From contig JBAOKB010000037.1 of assembly GCA_037044905.1 (NCBI GenBank), forward strand, positions 1,116,001 through 1,180,000: a DNA stretch of 64,000 nt, in the 5' to 3' direction. A program made the translations under genes and the position numbers. The stretch is from Hortaea werneckii (lineage: Eukaryota; Ascomycota; Dothideomycetes; Mycosphaerellales; Teratosphaeriaceae). This document shows positions 32,667-44,760 of this stretch, piece after piece (within the stretch, counting starts at the first letter, position 1; the number at the start of each line of letters is the position of its first letter). Under the pieces are notes generated by a model that was not told where the DNA came from, did no database searches, and saw only the letters and a program-made list of their open reading frames with translations.

Positions 32667-34697
32667 TTAAAGCGGCATCGCCGCCCCATCCCCTCTCAAA
32701 TCACTCCCCGCACTCCAAACCCCCATCCCCTTCCCACCATCCTCCAACCCATCAACCGACCACCTAATAAGCTGACCCCTACCAAACAGCCCCCTCTCCC
32801 AACCTCTAACAACCTGGACCTTATGCCCCAGTTTCCTCAACCCCTCGACCGTAGACTCCGGGATCCCTTCCTCGAGATAAACCGTCATATCCATCACATC
32901 ACCCTCGTCCGGCATCCCGGCCCCGATACACACGCGCGGCGCATCTAGGGCTTCCTGGGGGGAGAGGTTGAAGAGGAGTTGGTTGAGGAGGACCTGGATA
33001 TGGCCCTGGGGCTGCATGAAGCCGCCCATGACGCCGTAGACGGAGTGGAGGGACTGGTCGGAGGCGTTGGTGACGAGGGCGGGGATGATGGTGTGGTAGG
33101 GGCGTTTGTTTTCGCGAAGGATGTTAGGGTGGTTAGGCGGTTGCAGGACGAAGTTGGCGGCGCGGTTTTGGAGCGTGAAGCCGCAGTTGCGCGGGATGAT
33201 GCCCGTGCCGAAGCCGGCGTAGTTGGAGTTGATGAAGGACATGCCGTTTCCGGCGGAGTCGGTCACGGCGAAGTAGACGGTGTCGGAGCTGCGGTGGGCG
33301 GGGGAGGGTTCGCCGTGGGTGAGTGGGGGGTTGGCTTTGTTGGGGTTGAAGAGTTTAGCGCGTTCAGAGAGGTACTCTGGGGAGATGAGGGAGGGAGTCG
33401 GGACCGAGGATACCGAGGGGTCAGCGATGAACCAGTTCCCGTCTGCGAAGGCGATCCGGAGAGATTCGATAATGGCGTGGAGGTAGGCGGTGCTGTTGTG
33501 GTCTTCTGGGGTGAATTTGGGGATTTGAGAGGACTTTTCGAGTTGCTCGATTATGCCTAGAGCCATTAAAGCGATGATACCTTGGCCGTTAGGCGGATGT
33601 TCCCAGATGTCGACGCCTTCGGCACTGTTGTCTGACATGTGCTTGCCATGTTTAGCGGCGGAGTCGTGAGCTTTAAAGCGAAGACTGATGGGCTCAGTCT
33701 CTTCAGTGCCAGTTTCCATGTGAGCTTTGAGATCGTCCAGGGTGAGATGTCCACCTAGGTCGGAAGTAACTTTGATGAGTTCCTCAGCCACCGAGCCTGA
33801 GTAGAAACCCGCTTTGCCCTTCTCGCCAACAAGACGGAAAGTATTCGCTAAAGTGGGATTTCTCATGATCTCGCCGGCTTTAGGTGCACGACAACCGTCC
33901 TTCGCCGAGGGGTCTTTCTTAAGCATCTCAGCATAATTGGGCGACGCTGCCTTCAAGCTGGCTTCCGCTTTATTCCACTGATCAATAAATCAGCATAACA
34001 ATCCACGCACAGTCTTCATCGTACCACTCATTTCAAAGGGATTACAAAGTGGCACATTTACCAATAATTTAAAAAAAGAAGAAAAAATGGGCGAAGAAAC
34101 CTGGCATTTCCTCTAAAAGAGAAAAGATGGAAGAAGACCCAAAAGAAAAAGGTGAAGACTCACATAAAACCCCATACACTCACTAACCGGGAACCCCCTC
34201 TCGCCCAACTCCACCGCCGGCGCCAGAATCTCTGCCAAACTCACCTTCCCGCTCCCAAACTTCTCCACCGTATCCACCCAGCCCGCCGCCGCGCCGGGGA
34301 CTGAAACAGCATGCACACTATCGAGGGGGATCTTGCCCTGCTCGCCCTCCTTGACCCCCAAACTCCGGCGCACATTCTGCAGTGTGCAATTCTTCCCGCT
34401 CCGGCCGCTGCCATTCAGGCTGCGGACTTGTTTGGTCGCGGCATCGTAGAAGAGACAGAACATGTCGCCGCCGATGCCCGTGGAGCCCGGTTCGGTCATG
34501 TTGAGCCCGGCGGCCACAGCCACGGCCGCGTCGGCGCAGTTGCCGCCTTTGCGGAGGACCTCGAGGCCGCATTGTGCGGCGAGCGGTTGCGTGCAGGCTA
34601 CGATGGCTTTGGTGCTGTGGACGGTGGAGCGGCGGGAGGGGAAGGCGGCGAAGGGGGGTTGGGGGGAGGGGAAGGTGGAGGTTGGGTTGAGAGGCAT
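32667..34697 (-). CDS. Gamma-glutamyltranspeptidase family protein
   Basis: Ntn-hydrolase that transfers or hydrolyses gamma-glutamyl groups, for example of glutathione; the precursor cuts itself before the nucleophile Thr, here in SSDTVYFAVTD. Other hallmarks: GGNCADAAVA and GSTGIGGDMFCLFYD in the N-terminal part, IWEHPPNGQGI, GFGTGIIPRNCGFTLQNR and YGVMGGFMQPQGH. Two exons, 33978-34163 being the intron (GTGAGT to CAG), joining GFY to WNKAEASLK. The start is ATG at 34695-34697 (MPLNPTSTF); the frame extends upstream only through non-ATG codons. The 614-residue product is free of frame breaks. No signal peptide or membrane anchor is seen, unlike classical secreted GGT, so it may be cytosolic or of the bacterial YwrD-like branch. 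Confidence 0.9.
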
Positions 34698-35462
34698 GGT
34701 GGGTGCTGATCCGGGTTGGGAGGGCGGGGGACGCGTGAGGTCCAAGAGGAGGAAGATGAGGTAGGTGGGATGGACGGTAAGCGAGAAGGATTGTGTCAGG
34801 GAAGAGCGAGCGGAGATGTACTTGCCAGATGTCTTTCTACAGTGGCTCGGGCAAATGATAGTATGTAGTCATGGGCCAGAGCGGCTGCTGCGGCGTATAT
34901 ACCCGTGAGAGGGAAGGTGGCTCACGGTTAGGAGGAAGGTGGGCTGTTCCAATGCGCGAGAGCACGACGAAAGAGGAAGGTGGGATGTCCATACTCCGCC
35001 GAGCTCGGCCAACTGCTCGGCTTATCACGGTGGAACGATAGCCGAGACATGGGAGGGAGGGGATTGCTTTACTGCTATGTATACAGTCCGGTCATCATTC
35101 AGGATAAAGGCAAAGAGAAAGAGAGGTGGTGATAGATGTTAAGAGCTAATAAACTAATCATATTGCATATTGATGACTCGGTCCTAAGCTGCCGAAGAGA
35201 TTAAAAACACATGATAAATTCTGATCCATATAATCACCCTATTGAATGTAAACCGAAAACCCGATGATCGATCACCATGTAGTTGAATGCCCTCCTGTTC
35301 CAGCATTCACAACCCTCCGTAATAATAACCCAGAATTCCCCGACCGAACCAACCAGTTGGAACCTTGAGTATCGATCGATTTGAACAGAGCAAAGCGAAC
35401 CCCTCCTCCCATTCCCCCTTACAAAGCCACTCCCGATTCACCTAACCACCACCGCCGCCTCC
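34698..35462. other. Intergenic region
   Basis: Promoter of the GGT gene (minus) and 3' flank of the PNUTS-like gene (minus). AT-rich around 35130-35260. No coding signal. Confidence 0.5.
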
Positions 35463-38277
35463 TCAGGCAGTCTCCTCATGCAAATACGTACACCCATCCC
35501 CCTTCATACACCGGCCCTCCTGCCAATACTTGCACACCTTCGTCTTGAAGAACTTGTTCTTATCGCCCTGATCCCTCCAGCGTTTCTGCTGTTGCGGCGG
35601 CTCACTGCCATTGCCACCCCCACTACCACCACCGGACTGTGCTGCTGCTGCTGGTTCTGAAAGCCGCCGGCAGCAGGTTGAACATTGGCATCGTCGAGGA
35701 AGACGCGCCCGGCTGCTGTTGGGAAGTAAGGTTCTGGCTGTTCATTGCGGCGAGGATGGCGGTGAGGTCGATGTGCTGTCCGCTGTCGACGGCTTGGGGT
35801 TGTGGTTGCTGGAATGGCTGTTGTTGAGGTTGCTGAGTAGAGGAGCAGCAGCAGCGCCGAATTGGTTGAGGGGTGGTGCCTGTTGAGGTTGACTCTGCTG
35901 TTGTGGAAGCACGTTCTGAAGGTTACTGAGCAAGCTTTGAAGGTCGAACTGCGGAGCGGCTTGCTGCGGCGGTGGCGGGGCCTGTGCGTGACCCGGCGGC
36001 GTTTGAGACTGCGGCGGTTGCTGCTGCCGGGAAGCGAAGTATTGTGCCAAGCTGTACCCCGGCTGGGCCTGCTGCGGATAGGGCTGCGCAGTTCCTGAGG
36101 CCTTCTTCTGCCTTGCACGCTCCAGATATTGCGCCTCGGGCATCCCAAAGTCCTTGCGCTCAATAACCGTCTCCTCCCCGTTGTATGGATTAGCCGGCTC
36201 GCTTGGGTCAGGTGGGATGTCCTTCTCGTCAGTGTAGAAGACAATAAGAGTATTAGCTTCATACTGCTCCCTGGCCGCACGCTCCGGCGACTCCGGCTCC
36301 AGCTCGCCACCGAATTTGATGTAGTTCCTCTGGCGATCCTCGGCGTCGATATCGCTGAGGTCAATGGGCGATGGCTCTTTGAACTCGATAAGAGACTGCT
36401 CTTTGCCTTCCTCCTTGTCCCCATCGTCGTCCTCTTCATCAACATCCATTTGATCTTGGTGCTGTTTGAGGAGCACGTCCTTCGCCACCAGCGTCCGAGA
36501 CATCACGCATCTGACTATCTTCATGGCCAAGCTCTTCCTCGGGATCGTGCGTGAAATAACGAACTGCACCAGATCCTCACTGTCGGCGAAACGTACATGG
36601 AGTTGACGTCTGGCCTCCTTGCGCAGTCGCTTGGCTTTCTGCTCTGGCGTCTCCGGGGTGCTTCCTTCTCCGGTTTAGGTGCCGGCTTCTCTTCCTTAGG
36701 CTTTGAAAGATTGGCCATGGTTTCGGCGAATGAGAACGTAGACGCGGGCTTGGCTGTCGATGTGGTTGATGATGTGGTCCGCTTATCCGCCGGCTTTGCG
36801 CCAGTAGCTTGGGCAGGAGCACCCGCCTTGATAGAGGTACCAGGCTTCTTGGCCGACTGCAATGTAGAGAAGAAGTTCGATGGTTTGGCAGTGACTTGCT
36901 TCGTCTTCGTTGCCGGCGCTGCCGAAGTCGTCGCTGACTTCGCAACATCGCCCGTTGTGGTACTTTTCTTGACGGTCATGCCTCCATTCAACTTGGGTGC
37001 ACCCGACACACCATTCGGTTTCGGCGCACCCAACGCCATCTTCTTTTGTGCTCCACCATCCCCTGCCGTGCTTGCGGACCGCTTGATGCCAGCAACAGGC
37101 TCCGGCTCAGCCTTCTTCTGCGGCGGCGATGCCGATGATGTCTTCGCATCCGCTGTCGGCTTCGATGGTGGAGCATTCGCAGCCTTCTCCTTCTCTTTAG
37201 TCGCGTTCGCTGCATTTGCCGTGATGCGTTTGGCGTAGCCAGCCGTCTTGGCATCGCCCATCTTGACATACCGTGGCAGCACTTTGACAAGATGCGTCTT
37301 CTCAAGCGTCGCATTACTCAACGTCGTAAACAGCGCCAGCAATTCTAGAATAGCACGAGACAGCTGACCGTTCAGATCTTCGGCCTTGAAACGGTCGAGT
37401 AGGAACTGATAGCATACAAAGATAAGGGAAGCATTTTCACCCATCAGCTCCACAATGCTACGATGCCCGTGCTTGAGAGCGGTCTTGAGCGCAGTTTCCA
37501 TCATGTCACGCTGATCCTTCACTCTGCTTTTCAACAGTGGAAGTTCTCCAACCTTTTTCTTCTCCTCTGCTTGCTGCAGAGCCGATGAGTCAGTCTTCCA
37601 GCGGTCACGGATAGTCTTCACAACTTCCCAGAACTCCCCCATGCCCTTCTTGATCTGCTCTCCGCCCACTGCCTTTCGCTTCGGTCTCCACAACGCCTTG
37701 ATCGTGTCATATTCAACAGCTTCCCTGATGCCTTCGGGGCGTCTGCTTGGGAGTGGCGAGCCTTCCTGTTCCTCGTCTGAGGTGTAAGATGAATCGTCAT
37801 CGTCAGAGGACTCCTCGCTGCTAGAGGTCTCGCCCTCATATTTGATCTGCGGGCTTCCGGGTCCCTTCATACCGGCAACACCACCCATCGCCCCCTGCTT
37901 CTTCACAGACTTCTTGCCAATCCTGGCAAGGAGAGACGCATCACTCCGGCAAGCTTGCGCAATTCATTCTTCGGTTTGCGTGGCACAAAAGCTGGGAGGG
38001 TGGTCGTGCGGTTGGCTGGCCATTCTAGCGGTTGCCGTCCAATGTTGACAAAAGCTCCCATACGCTCCGAATTAGTAGCACGAGCCATATCATCGTAGCT
38101 GACAGTGCTAAAAAGCCCATCATCTTGGCCTTTTGGTATCGATGTAACAAGAGCTTGCTGATTGACGTTTGCAGGCGGGGGTGGCCGCGCGACGACAGGC
38201 CTTGAGAAAGCATTTTGCGCGTAGTTAAGCGCAGCATAGTTGTTGGTAGGTGTTGATGATGGCCGCGCCTGTTGTTG

Positions 38278-38317
<40 letters not shown>

Positions 38318-38785
38318 AATGCTGGGGAGCGATGGTGCTTAGAGTCTGAGGTGTTGGATTGGCGTATGCGGCATAACTCCCACCAAAGCCTGGATTGGGA
38401 TTCGATGCGTGGAACAGTGCCGGGTCGTATTGCGCTTGTGGAAATTGTTGCGGTGCCCGTTGCTGCGTCGGGAAGCCGCCATATGGACTTTGGTGAAAGG
38501 GTGCCGGACTATTGGACATGCCACGAGCAAGGCATATTGCGCTATTTGCGGATTGCTGTTTCCGGCGGCGGTCGGTATATGGTCTGCGTTGCTTTGCCAT
38601 GTCGTTGGCAATGCAGGCTGACCACGTGACTGGTTGAAGCCTGGGCCGGCATTGAGATCCCAATTGGAATTATTGAAAGATTGATCGGAGCCATTTAGGA
38701 AATCATTGTTATATGCATGATACTGCTGGCCATCTCCGAACAGAGTGTCGAAGCCATTGTTGTTCTGTGGCAACTGATGATCCAT
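35463..38785 (-). CDS. PNUTS/Ppn1-like protein: PP1-docking, CCCH finger, polyglutamine
   Basis: A protein of about 1,100 residues, mostly disordered. From the start (MDHQLPQNNNGFDTLF, 38785) it has a Gln/Asn/Pro-rich region with a run of about 17 Gln, a helical domain (EFWEVVKTIRDRW, LLKSRVKDQRDMME, IVELMGENASLIFVCYQFLL) compatible with a TFIIS N-terminal-like fold, a Ser/Ala/Lys linker, the segment RRQLHVRFADSEDLVQFV, whose HVRF resembles a PP1-docking RVxF motif, a further Gln-rich part, and at the end VCKYWQEGRCMKGDGCTYLH, a CX7CX5CX3H zinc finger. This order matches PNUTS (PPP1R10) and S. pombe Ppn1, which hold PP1 in the cleavage and polyadenylation/termination machinery. Several one-base frame changes occur (near 37915, 36640, 35835, 35650, and at least two before 38340). 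Confidence in the family name is moderate. Confidence 0.65.
38270..38317 (-). repeat. CAG/CAA trinucleotide repeat encoding polyglutamine
   Basis: On the plus strand it reads (TTG)n(CTG)n; on the coding strand it gives about 16-17 consecutive Gln with mixed CAG and CAA codons. It lies in the N-terminal Gln-rich region of the PNUTS-like protein. CAG units are uninterrupted for about nine codons. Confidence 0.85.
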
Positions 38786-39756
38786 AGCGACGACAGCCCT
38801 CCAAAGCGAGCCTGCACCTCACCAGCAAGCTTGCCAAGTGTATAGATGTGGTCCGTGCACGCCTCGGCTGAAGGTGCCGTAGCCGGGGCACAAAGAGCTT
38901 GCGGGCAAAGTTCTATGAAGGATGAGCGCGCCTTTCCGGGCGTTTGCAGCCGTGAAACAGGTCGCGGGAGGTGTTTGAAATGGGTTTGCGCGCGCGCTGC
39001 TATTATTCCGAGTGTCCGTAGCTGTGAGGAGGACCGCAGACAGGGCGGCGAGACTTCCCGTAGTAAGCTTGTCTCGTTTAATGTCACTTAAGCCGACCCC
39101 CCGAACCAATACTCGCTGGTTCAGTAGTACCACCACCTCCTCCTCCTCCGGTCTGCGAGACGTACAGCAGGGACTTTGAAAAGTTGCCGCGGACGGGCGG
39201 AGGCAGGTGCTCAGAAGAGTACGAGTTTCAATGTGCTTGAGCGGCAATGGAATGAGGCCGTGAGCGCTCACACTGCAGGTCAAACTACCACGCGTCACTT
39301 TGCCCGTGACGGTCGCAATTTGCACCGAGTTGAAGTACCTCTGTTCACAGCGAAATCACAGTTTCCCAAACGCCTCAGCCGCGCCGCCAAACTCTCACTC
39401 ACGGGTCAGCAGCAGGAAATGCAGGGTGATGAAAGGGAGCGGATGGGTTTGATCACCCGATGGTGGTGTTGATGTCGTGGAAGAGGAGGGCAGGCGTGGT
39501 GGTTGGAAGTCGTCGCAGAAGCGGAGTCACGCGGCGGCTAAGTCAGCAAGCACGGACAGCTGATTGCCTCAGGCCAGGCACCAGTCGCCCAGCTCGGCAA
39601 TAGCCAATGGGAACCTGATCCTTGGATGGGGAAGCAACAGCTGGACGTGAAAGGAAGAATACGTGGCGGTGGCGAAGTAAACGAAGGTATTGCATGCGGG
39701 CGTGCTTGATGAGATAGGCTATAACGACGGCTGCTTGACAGCCCGAGCAATCAACC
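38786..39756. promoter_or_regulatory. Divergent promoter region, PNUTS-like / SLY1
   Basis: 971 bases between divergent starts at 38785 (minus) and 39757 (plus). Frames on both strands up to 168 codons start at non-ATG codons or lack motifs. No RNA gene recognised. Confidence 0.5.
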
Positions 39757-42053
39757 ATGTCTTCTTACCAATCACTCCGAGACCGCCAAGTAGGTCCGTA
39801 TCCCCATTAGCATTCACTACAAACCCACGCTGACTAGCTCAGCCTCCATCAAGCGCATCCTCAACCTTAACCATACTGTCGAAGATAACGATGACGAGAA
39901 AGCATCGGGCGGGCTTCTCCCGCAATCCACACCCATCTTGAACGATGACGGCGAACCTATATGGAAGGTCTTGGTATTTGACAATTTGGGAAGAGATGTG
40001 ATCAGCAGCGTATTGCGGGTGAAGGACTTGCGAGGATGGGGAATCACAATACACCTGTACGTGGCAGATGTCATCCCCAACAGCAGCATTGGGTCTCGTG
40101 CTGAGGGACAAGCAGCATGTCGCTGACAGCCTTGTGTCAGGAACATCAACCAGCAACGCCATGCGATTCCAGATGTGCCGGTGCTGTACCTCCTCGAGCC
40201 GACCGCGAGCAATTTGGAGCGCATCACACAGGACTTGCAGAAGGGTCTGTATTCGCCGGCATACATCAACTTTCTGTCCTCCATACCGAGGCCACTTCTC
40301 GAGGATTTTGCTACACAGACTGCGCAGTCAGGTACCTCGGAACATATCTCTCAAGTATTTGATCAATACTTGAACTTCATCGTCAGCGAACCAAACCTGT
40401 TCAGCTTGGGGATGGGGAACTGAGACGTACTGGACGATGAATTCCGCACAGACGAGCGACGATGACATTGATGCGAACGTTGACCGCATTGTCAGCGGTC
40501 TCTTTAGCGTAGCGGTGACTATGGGTGAGTTGCAATAGCTGTCAATGCCTAGAGCCGAAAGCTGACAGAAGGAACAGGCTCGATACCCATTATCAGATGT
40601 CCTAAGGGTGGCGCTGCGGAAATGATTGCTGCGAAGCTCGACCGGAAACTGCGTGACCACATTCTAAATGCCAAAGACAACCTATTTTCCGGCACCAAAA
40701 CTGCGGCAGGCGCTAGCACACCAGCTTCAAGACCTGTCCTCGTCATTGTTGACCGGAATGTGGATCTTGTGCCTATGCTGTCGCATTCGTGGACCTATCA
40801 GTCACTGATATGCGATGTACTCAGCATGCATCTTAACAGAATTACTGTTGAAGCTCCCGTTGACGAAGAAGACCCAGCAAAGGCTCGTCCAAAAAGTCCT
40901 ATGACTTGACTTCAAACGACTTTTTCTGGAACAAGAACGCAGGCGTGCCATTCCCACAAGTGGCGGAAGACATCGATGTGGAGCTTAAGCGTTACACAGA
41001 TGATGCAGCGGAAGTCACGAAGAAGACGGGTGCGAACTCCATTGAGGACTTGCAGAATGACACCGGGGCCTCAGCACAGCATCTGAAAGCTGCCATCACC
41101 CTCCTGCCGGAGCTCCGTGAGCGCAAGGCTCTCCTCGACATGCACATGAACATTTTAAGTGCCCTCTGAAAGGCATCAAAGATCGCCAGCTAGATAACTA
41201 CTTCCAGCTTGAAGAAGACATCAAGAAGCAGACCAAAGCCCAGATGCTCGAACTGCTCAACGACTCCGACAAAGGCAAAGAGCCACTTGACAAGCTCCGC
41301 CTCTTCATCATCTGGTTCCTCAGCACGGAGCAAGACGTCTCCCGCGCGGAAATGGAGCGTTTCGAGGAAGCGCTCAAGAAAACCGGCGTCGACACATTCC
41401 CGGTAACCTACATCCGCAAGGTCCGCGAGATCACCCGTATGACCATGATTTCGTCGGCCCCGCAACAACCATCCCAGCAATCCTCCGCATCCAATGACCT
41501 CTTCCGGGGCTTCACCTCCATCTCTTCCCGTCTCACCGACCGCTTCAAGGAAGCAGGCATCGGCGCCAACTTCGACAACCTCATCTCTGGCGTCAAGAAC
41601 TTCCTCCCCGCCAACAAGGACCTCACCCTGACCAAGATAACCGAGTCCCTGATGGATCCCCAGAACGCTTCCACCAGCGCCCTGCAGAAGACGGAAGGCT
41701 TCCTGTATTTCGATCCGCGGTCCGCGAACGCAAGGGGCACGATGCCGCCGAGCGCGAAGGATGCCCGGTCAGGGACTTCGTCGCAGTCCAGGGGTATCGA
41801 AGCGTCATTTGGTCAGAAACGACAGGGATTTAGCGAGGCGATTGTTTTCACTGTCGGCGGGGGCAGTATGGATGAGTATGGGAATTTGCAGGATTGGGCA
41901 AAGCGGACGAGCGGTGGAGGCAGCGGTGGAGGAGCAGGTGGTAGTGGTGCTGCCGGTGCAGTGGGCAAGAAGCGGGTTATCTATGGCAGTACGGAACTTG
42001 TGAATGCTGGGAGCTTTTTGAAGGAGCTTGCGCGGTTGGGCTCGGAGGCGTAG
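39757..42053 (+). CDS. SLY1: Sec1/Munc18-family ER-Golgi SNARE regulator Sly1
   Basis: Sly1 binds the syntaxin Sed5 and promotes ER-Golgi SNARE assembly. Four exons: 39757-39793, 39843-40056, 40141-40524, 40578-42053. Hallmarks are SLRDRQ and ASIKRILNLNH at the start, PIWKVLVFDNLGRDVIS, VLYLLEPTASNLERI, DRIVSGLFSVAVTM then IPIIRCPKG, KLRDHILNAKDNLF, VLVIVDRNVDLVPMLSHSW and VIYGSTELVNAGSFLKEL. Three one-base changes break the frame near 40420, at the A run 40891-40895 and near 41165. About 704 residues. A Gly/Ser-rich insertion (SGGGSGGGAGGSG) near the C-terminus is longer than in yeast. UBC12 follows on the same strand 480 bases downstream. Confidence 0.94.
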
Positions 42054-42533
42054 GAGAGGGGTTTTCTATGTATTTGCAATCGGACGAGATGATGTAGGAA
42101 CTTTACAAAGGTCATTTGAAGTGTCATATTTTTGCAATGAATTGAACTTTCCATCTTTCCTCCAGTCTTTCACATCAGACTGCATACCTACATATGCATA
42201 CCTACATAGTAGTGTGTACTACCTTACATACTATGTACAGTATTGCCCTTCTACTGCCTTGAGCGGCTTCGTCATCTGACGGGTATTTCCGAGAAGCCGA
42301 TTCCGATATCGTGGGGGGACATCGATGGAGGGGCGAAGTTGCAAGTGAATCAGCAAGTCATCTTTCTAATCCTTCCCATTCACTTCCACCTTCTCACCGT
42401 CCTTGACGACTACGCGACACAAAAAGACATCTCGATTCAAGACCCGAACATCCTTCATCTTTCTGAATCCGCTCGTTGATTGTCGCCTTCTCATAGCAGC
42501 TTCGCGCCAACGAGCGCCAACGAGTCGCCCAAG
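42054..42533. other. Intergenic, short direct and inverted repeats
   Basis: Between SLY1 and UBC12. It carries two copies of GCATACCTACAT at 42182-42193 and 42196-42207, and an inverted repeat ACATAGTA / TACTATGT at 42204-42211 and 42229-42236, in an AT-rich stretch that may be the SLY1 3' end. Confidence 0.6.
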
Positions 42534-43164
42534 ATGTTGAAGATATGGAGCATGAAGCAGCAGCAGCAGAAGAATGAGGCCGCCTCGGGCCAGTCGAAGA
42601 AGAAGAAGGTGACGGCGGCTCAGTTGCGGGTGCAGAAAGGTACACCCTATCCTTAAAGCCACTACTCTCTTACCCATCCTCCCCATGCCCGGCCAATCTA
42701 CTAACCGAAACCCCCAACAGACCTCTCCGAGCTCGCCCTCCCCGCAACCATGTCCACGCACTTCCCCAACCCCGACGACATCCTCAACTTCACCCTCACC
42801 CTACAACCGGACGAAGGCCTCTACAAATCGGGTCTCTTCACCTTCACCTTCACCATCTCGCAATCCTTCCCCCACGAGCCGCCTAAAGTCAAATGCAAAG
42901 AGAAAATCTACCACCCCAACATCGACCTGGAAGGCAACGTGTGTCTGAACATCCTCCGCGAGGACTGGAAACCGGTGCTTAATCTGAATGCCGTGGTGGT
43001 CGGGTTGCAGTTTTTGTTCCTTGGAGCCTAATGCGAGTGATCCGTTGAATAAGGAGGCCGCGAATGATCTCATGACGGATCGGGATCGGTTTCGGAGGAA
43101 TGTGAGGACGAGTATGGGTGGCGGGACGGTTATGAAGGAGTCGTTTGATCGGGTTATTCAGTAG
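42534..43164 (+). CDS. UBC12: NEDD8-conjugating E2 enzyme Ubc12
   Basis: The E2 that passes NEDD8/Rub1 to cullins. Two exons, 42534-42639 and 42721-43164. The N-terminal tail MLKIWSMKQQQQ is the Ubc12-specific extension that docks to the NEDD8 E1. The catalytic Cys lies in LEGNVCLNILREDWKPVL, preceded by IYHPNID, and followed by the Ubc12-type LNLNAVVVGLQFLF. One extra G at 43023-43024 disrupts the frame before EPNASDPLNKEAA; with one base less the length is 182 residues, as expected for the family. The stop is at 43162-43164. Confidence 0.95.
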
Positions 43165-43852
43165 GGTTGGGAATTTACAAGGAGTTTGAAGGCCGATGAG
43201 AGCGGAGTTCACGGGTTGAGAAGATAGGCGGTGGAAAATGTTGGAGAGGCTTATCCTGCTGGCTGGCTGGCTGAAAACTACAAGGCTGTGTATCATATGA
43301 TTCGGCCGAAGACGAAGGGTGCATCAGGGGTGTTCGGGAAGTCACTCGCACTTGCTGATGGAGTGGCAAAAGCGTCAGCAGCGCTCAAGATCGGAGAGAA
43401 GAAGGAGATAGCGCATGGGGAGGATGGGGAGTAAGTTACAAGAACGCGTACGACGGGACGACGGAAATCGGAAGACAAGAACACTTCGCAAACGACGGCG
43501 TCTGTCTGCAACCTCGAGCATTTCCTCTTGACATTCTAGCAGAGAGGTAACGCTCTTGCTTCTGCTTTCTTGCATAGCGGGTGGAGGATCGAGTGAGGAA
43601 GAAAGGCGTTTGCTCGATAGCAGTCTCAGTAGTTAGAGCATCTTTATTCCTCTTTGTTGTCTTACCCCTTCAGATATAGATCTATACCATACCATTCAAC
43701 GCTACGGTTTCGATGGAAAAAAATTCTGGACATTCGATCTTGCTCAAATTGAAGGTACGGTGGTAGAAGAGCTACGTGGAGGATTGATTTTCCTAAAAGC
43801 AGTTCCTCCTCCACCTGTCCTCTCGCTGCTCCCCTGATCTTCCTCCCCTCAC
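43165..43852. other. Intergenic, convergent gene ends
   Basis: Between UBC12 and SHB17 3' ends. A 67-codon plus-strand frame (43231-43434) starts at GTG and has no known motif. Confidence 0.5.
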
Positions 43853-44760
43853 TCACGACCCCACGGGGAACCCGATTCCCAGACTCAACGCCGGCTCCTC
43901 GACGTTATGGTGCTGGTAGCTCAGCACGCCGACGCCGCCGGGCTCCATCATTAGGCTCAGCGGGAACGACAACTCGTAGCCCAGCCAGCGCTTGGCGAAG
44001 GCCCGGGTCAGGTGGCCGTGCGCGACGAGGATGATGTCTTGGGCTCGCTGTCGGTCATGTGTGGACCCTGCAGCTGCTTGATTTGTGCGATGAGGGCGTC
44101 GATGCGGGAGGTGACTTGGGCGGCGGTTCTGTTTGGTTTGGTGGTCAAGGGTTAGTTGAGTCCATTCGGAGGAATTCTATTTTTCTTTTTTTCCCTTTTT
44201 GATTGGGAGTTTTTTCTTTTTAGGAGGGGTTGAAGGGAGATAGGAACGTACTCGCCGTCTTCACAGCCGTCACGCCAAATATCCCATTCCCGATCCTGGT
44301 CGAGGCCATGGGACTTGCGAAGTTCGCGGATCGCCTTCGTTTTCATCCCTTCGTACTGACTATAGACGAGAAGATCGTGAGTTCCGAGTTAGCTAATCAT
44401 TTCTTCCCCAAATTCTCCCCATAAAACAGTCATTTCCCTCTCCAGAATTTCAGGACAAACGCACCCATAATCCCACTCGGCCAGACTCTCCGTCGTCTCA
44501 AATCCCTCCTTGCTACCGGAGAGCAGCTCGTACGTCCTCACTGCTCGCTTCCGCGGCGAGACGAAAACTTTGGCCACCTTGGCCGGGTCAATCAGTCGCC
44601 CTGACCCGTACATGAATTTTGCCGTGCTGGCTACTTGTTCCTCGCCGTGTGCCGTCAGCGGGATGTCGGTCTTCCCGGTGTACTGTCCGGACATGGACCA
44701 TTCGGTTTCGCCATGGCGGATGAGGAATACGCGCGGGGTGGAGGCGTCTTTGTCGGGCAT
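43853..44760 (-). CDS. Histidine-phosphatase family, sedoheptulose-1,7-bisphosphatase (SHB17-like)
   Basis: Member of the phosphoglycerate-mutase superfamily; yeast Shb17 feeds the riboneogenesis branch by hydrolysing sedoheptulose 1,7-bisphosphate. The catalytic His is in FLIRHGETEWSMSGQYTG, the second His in LVAHGHLTRAFA; WDIWRDGCEDGE and GGVGVLSYQHHNVEEPAL are close to the yeast protein. Three exons, with introns at 44360-44464 and 44129-44251 (splice joins give Gly-Gln-Tyr and Glu-Thr). One base is missing near 44038 before DIILVAHGH. About 226 residues, shorter than yeast Shb17 because the loop before the C-terminal GGVGVLS block is reduced. Divergent from the MOSC gene. Confidence 0.88.

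Noticed and set aside
32979..33560. 193-codon plus-strand frame antisense to GGT
   Set aside because: It is a Gly/Val/Glu-rich shadow of the conserved GGT exon and has no motif.
38240..38629. Frame with poly-Cys run on the plus strand
   Set aside because: It is the antisense reading of the CAG polyglutamine tract.
43231..43434. 67-codon frame after UBC12
   Set aside because: Begins with GTG and lies in the 3' flank between convergent genes.
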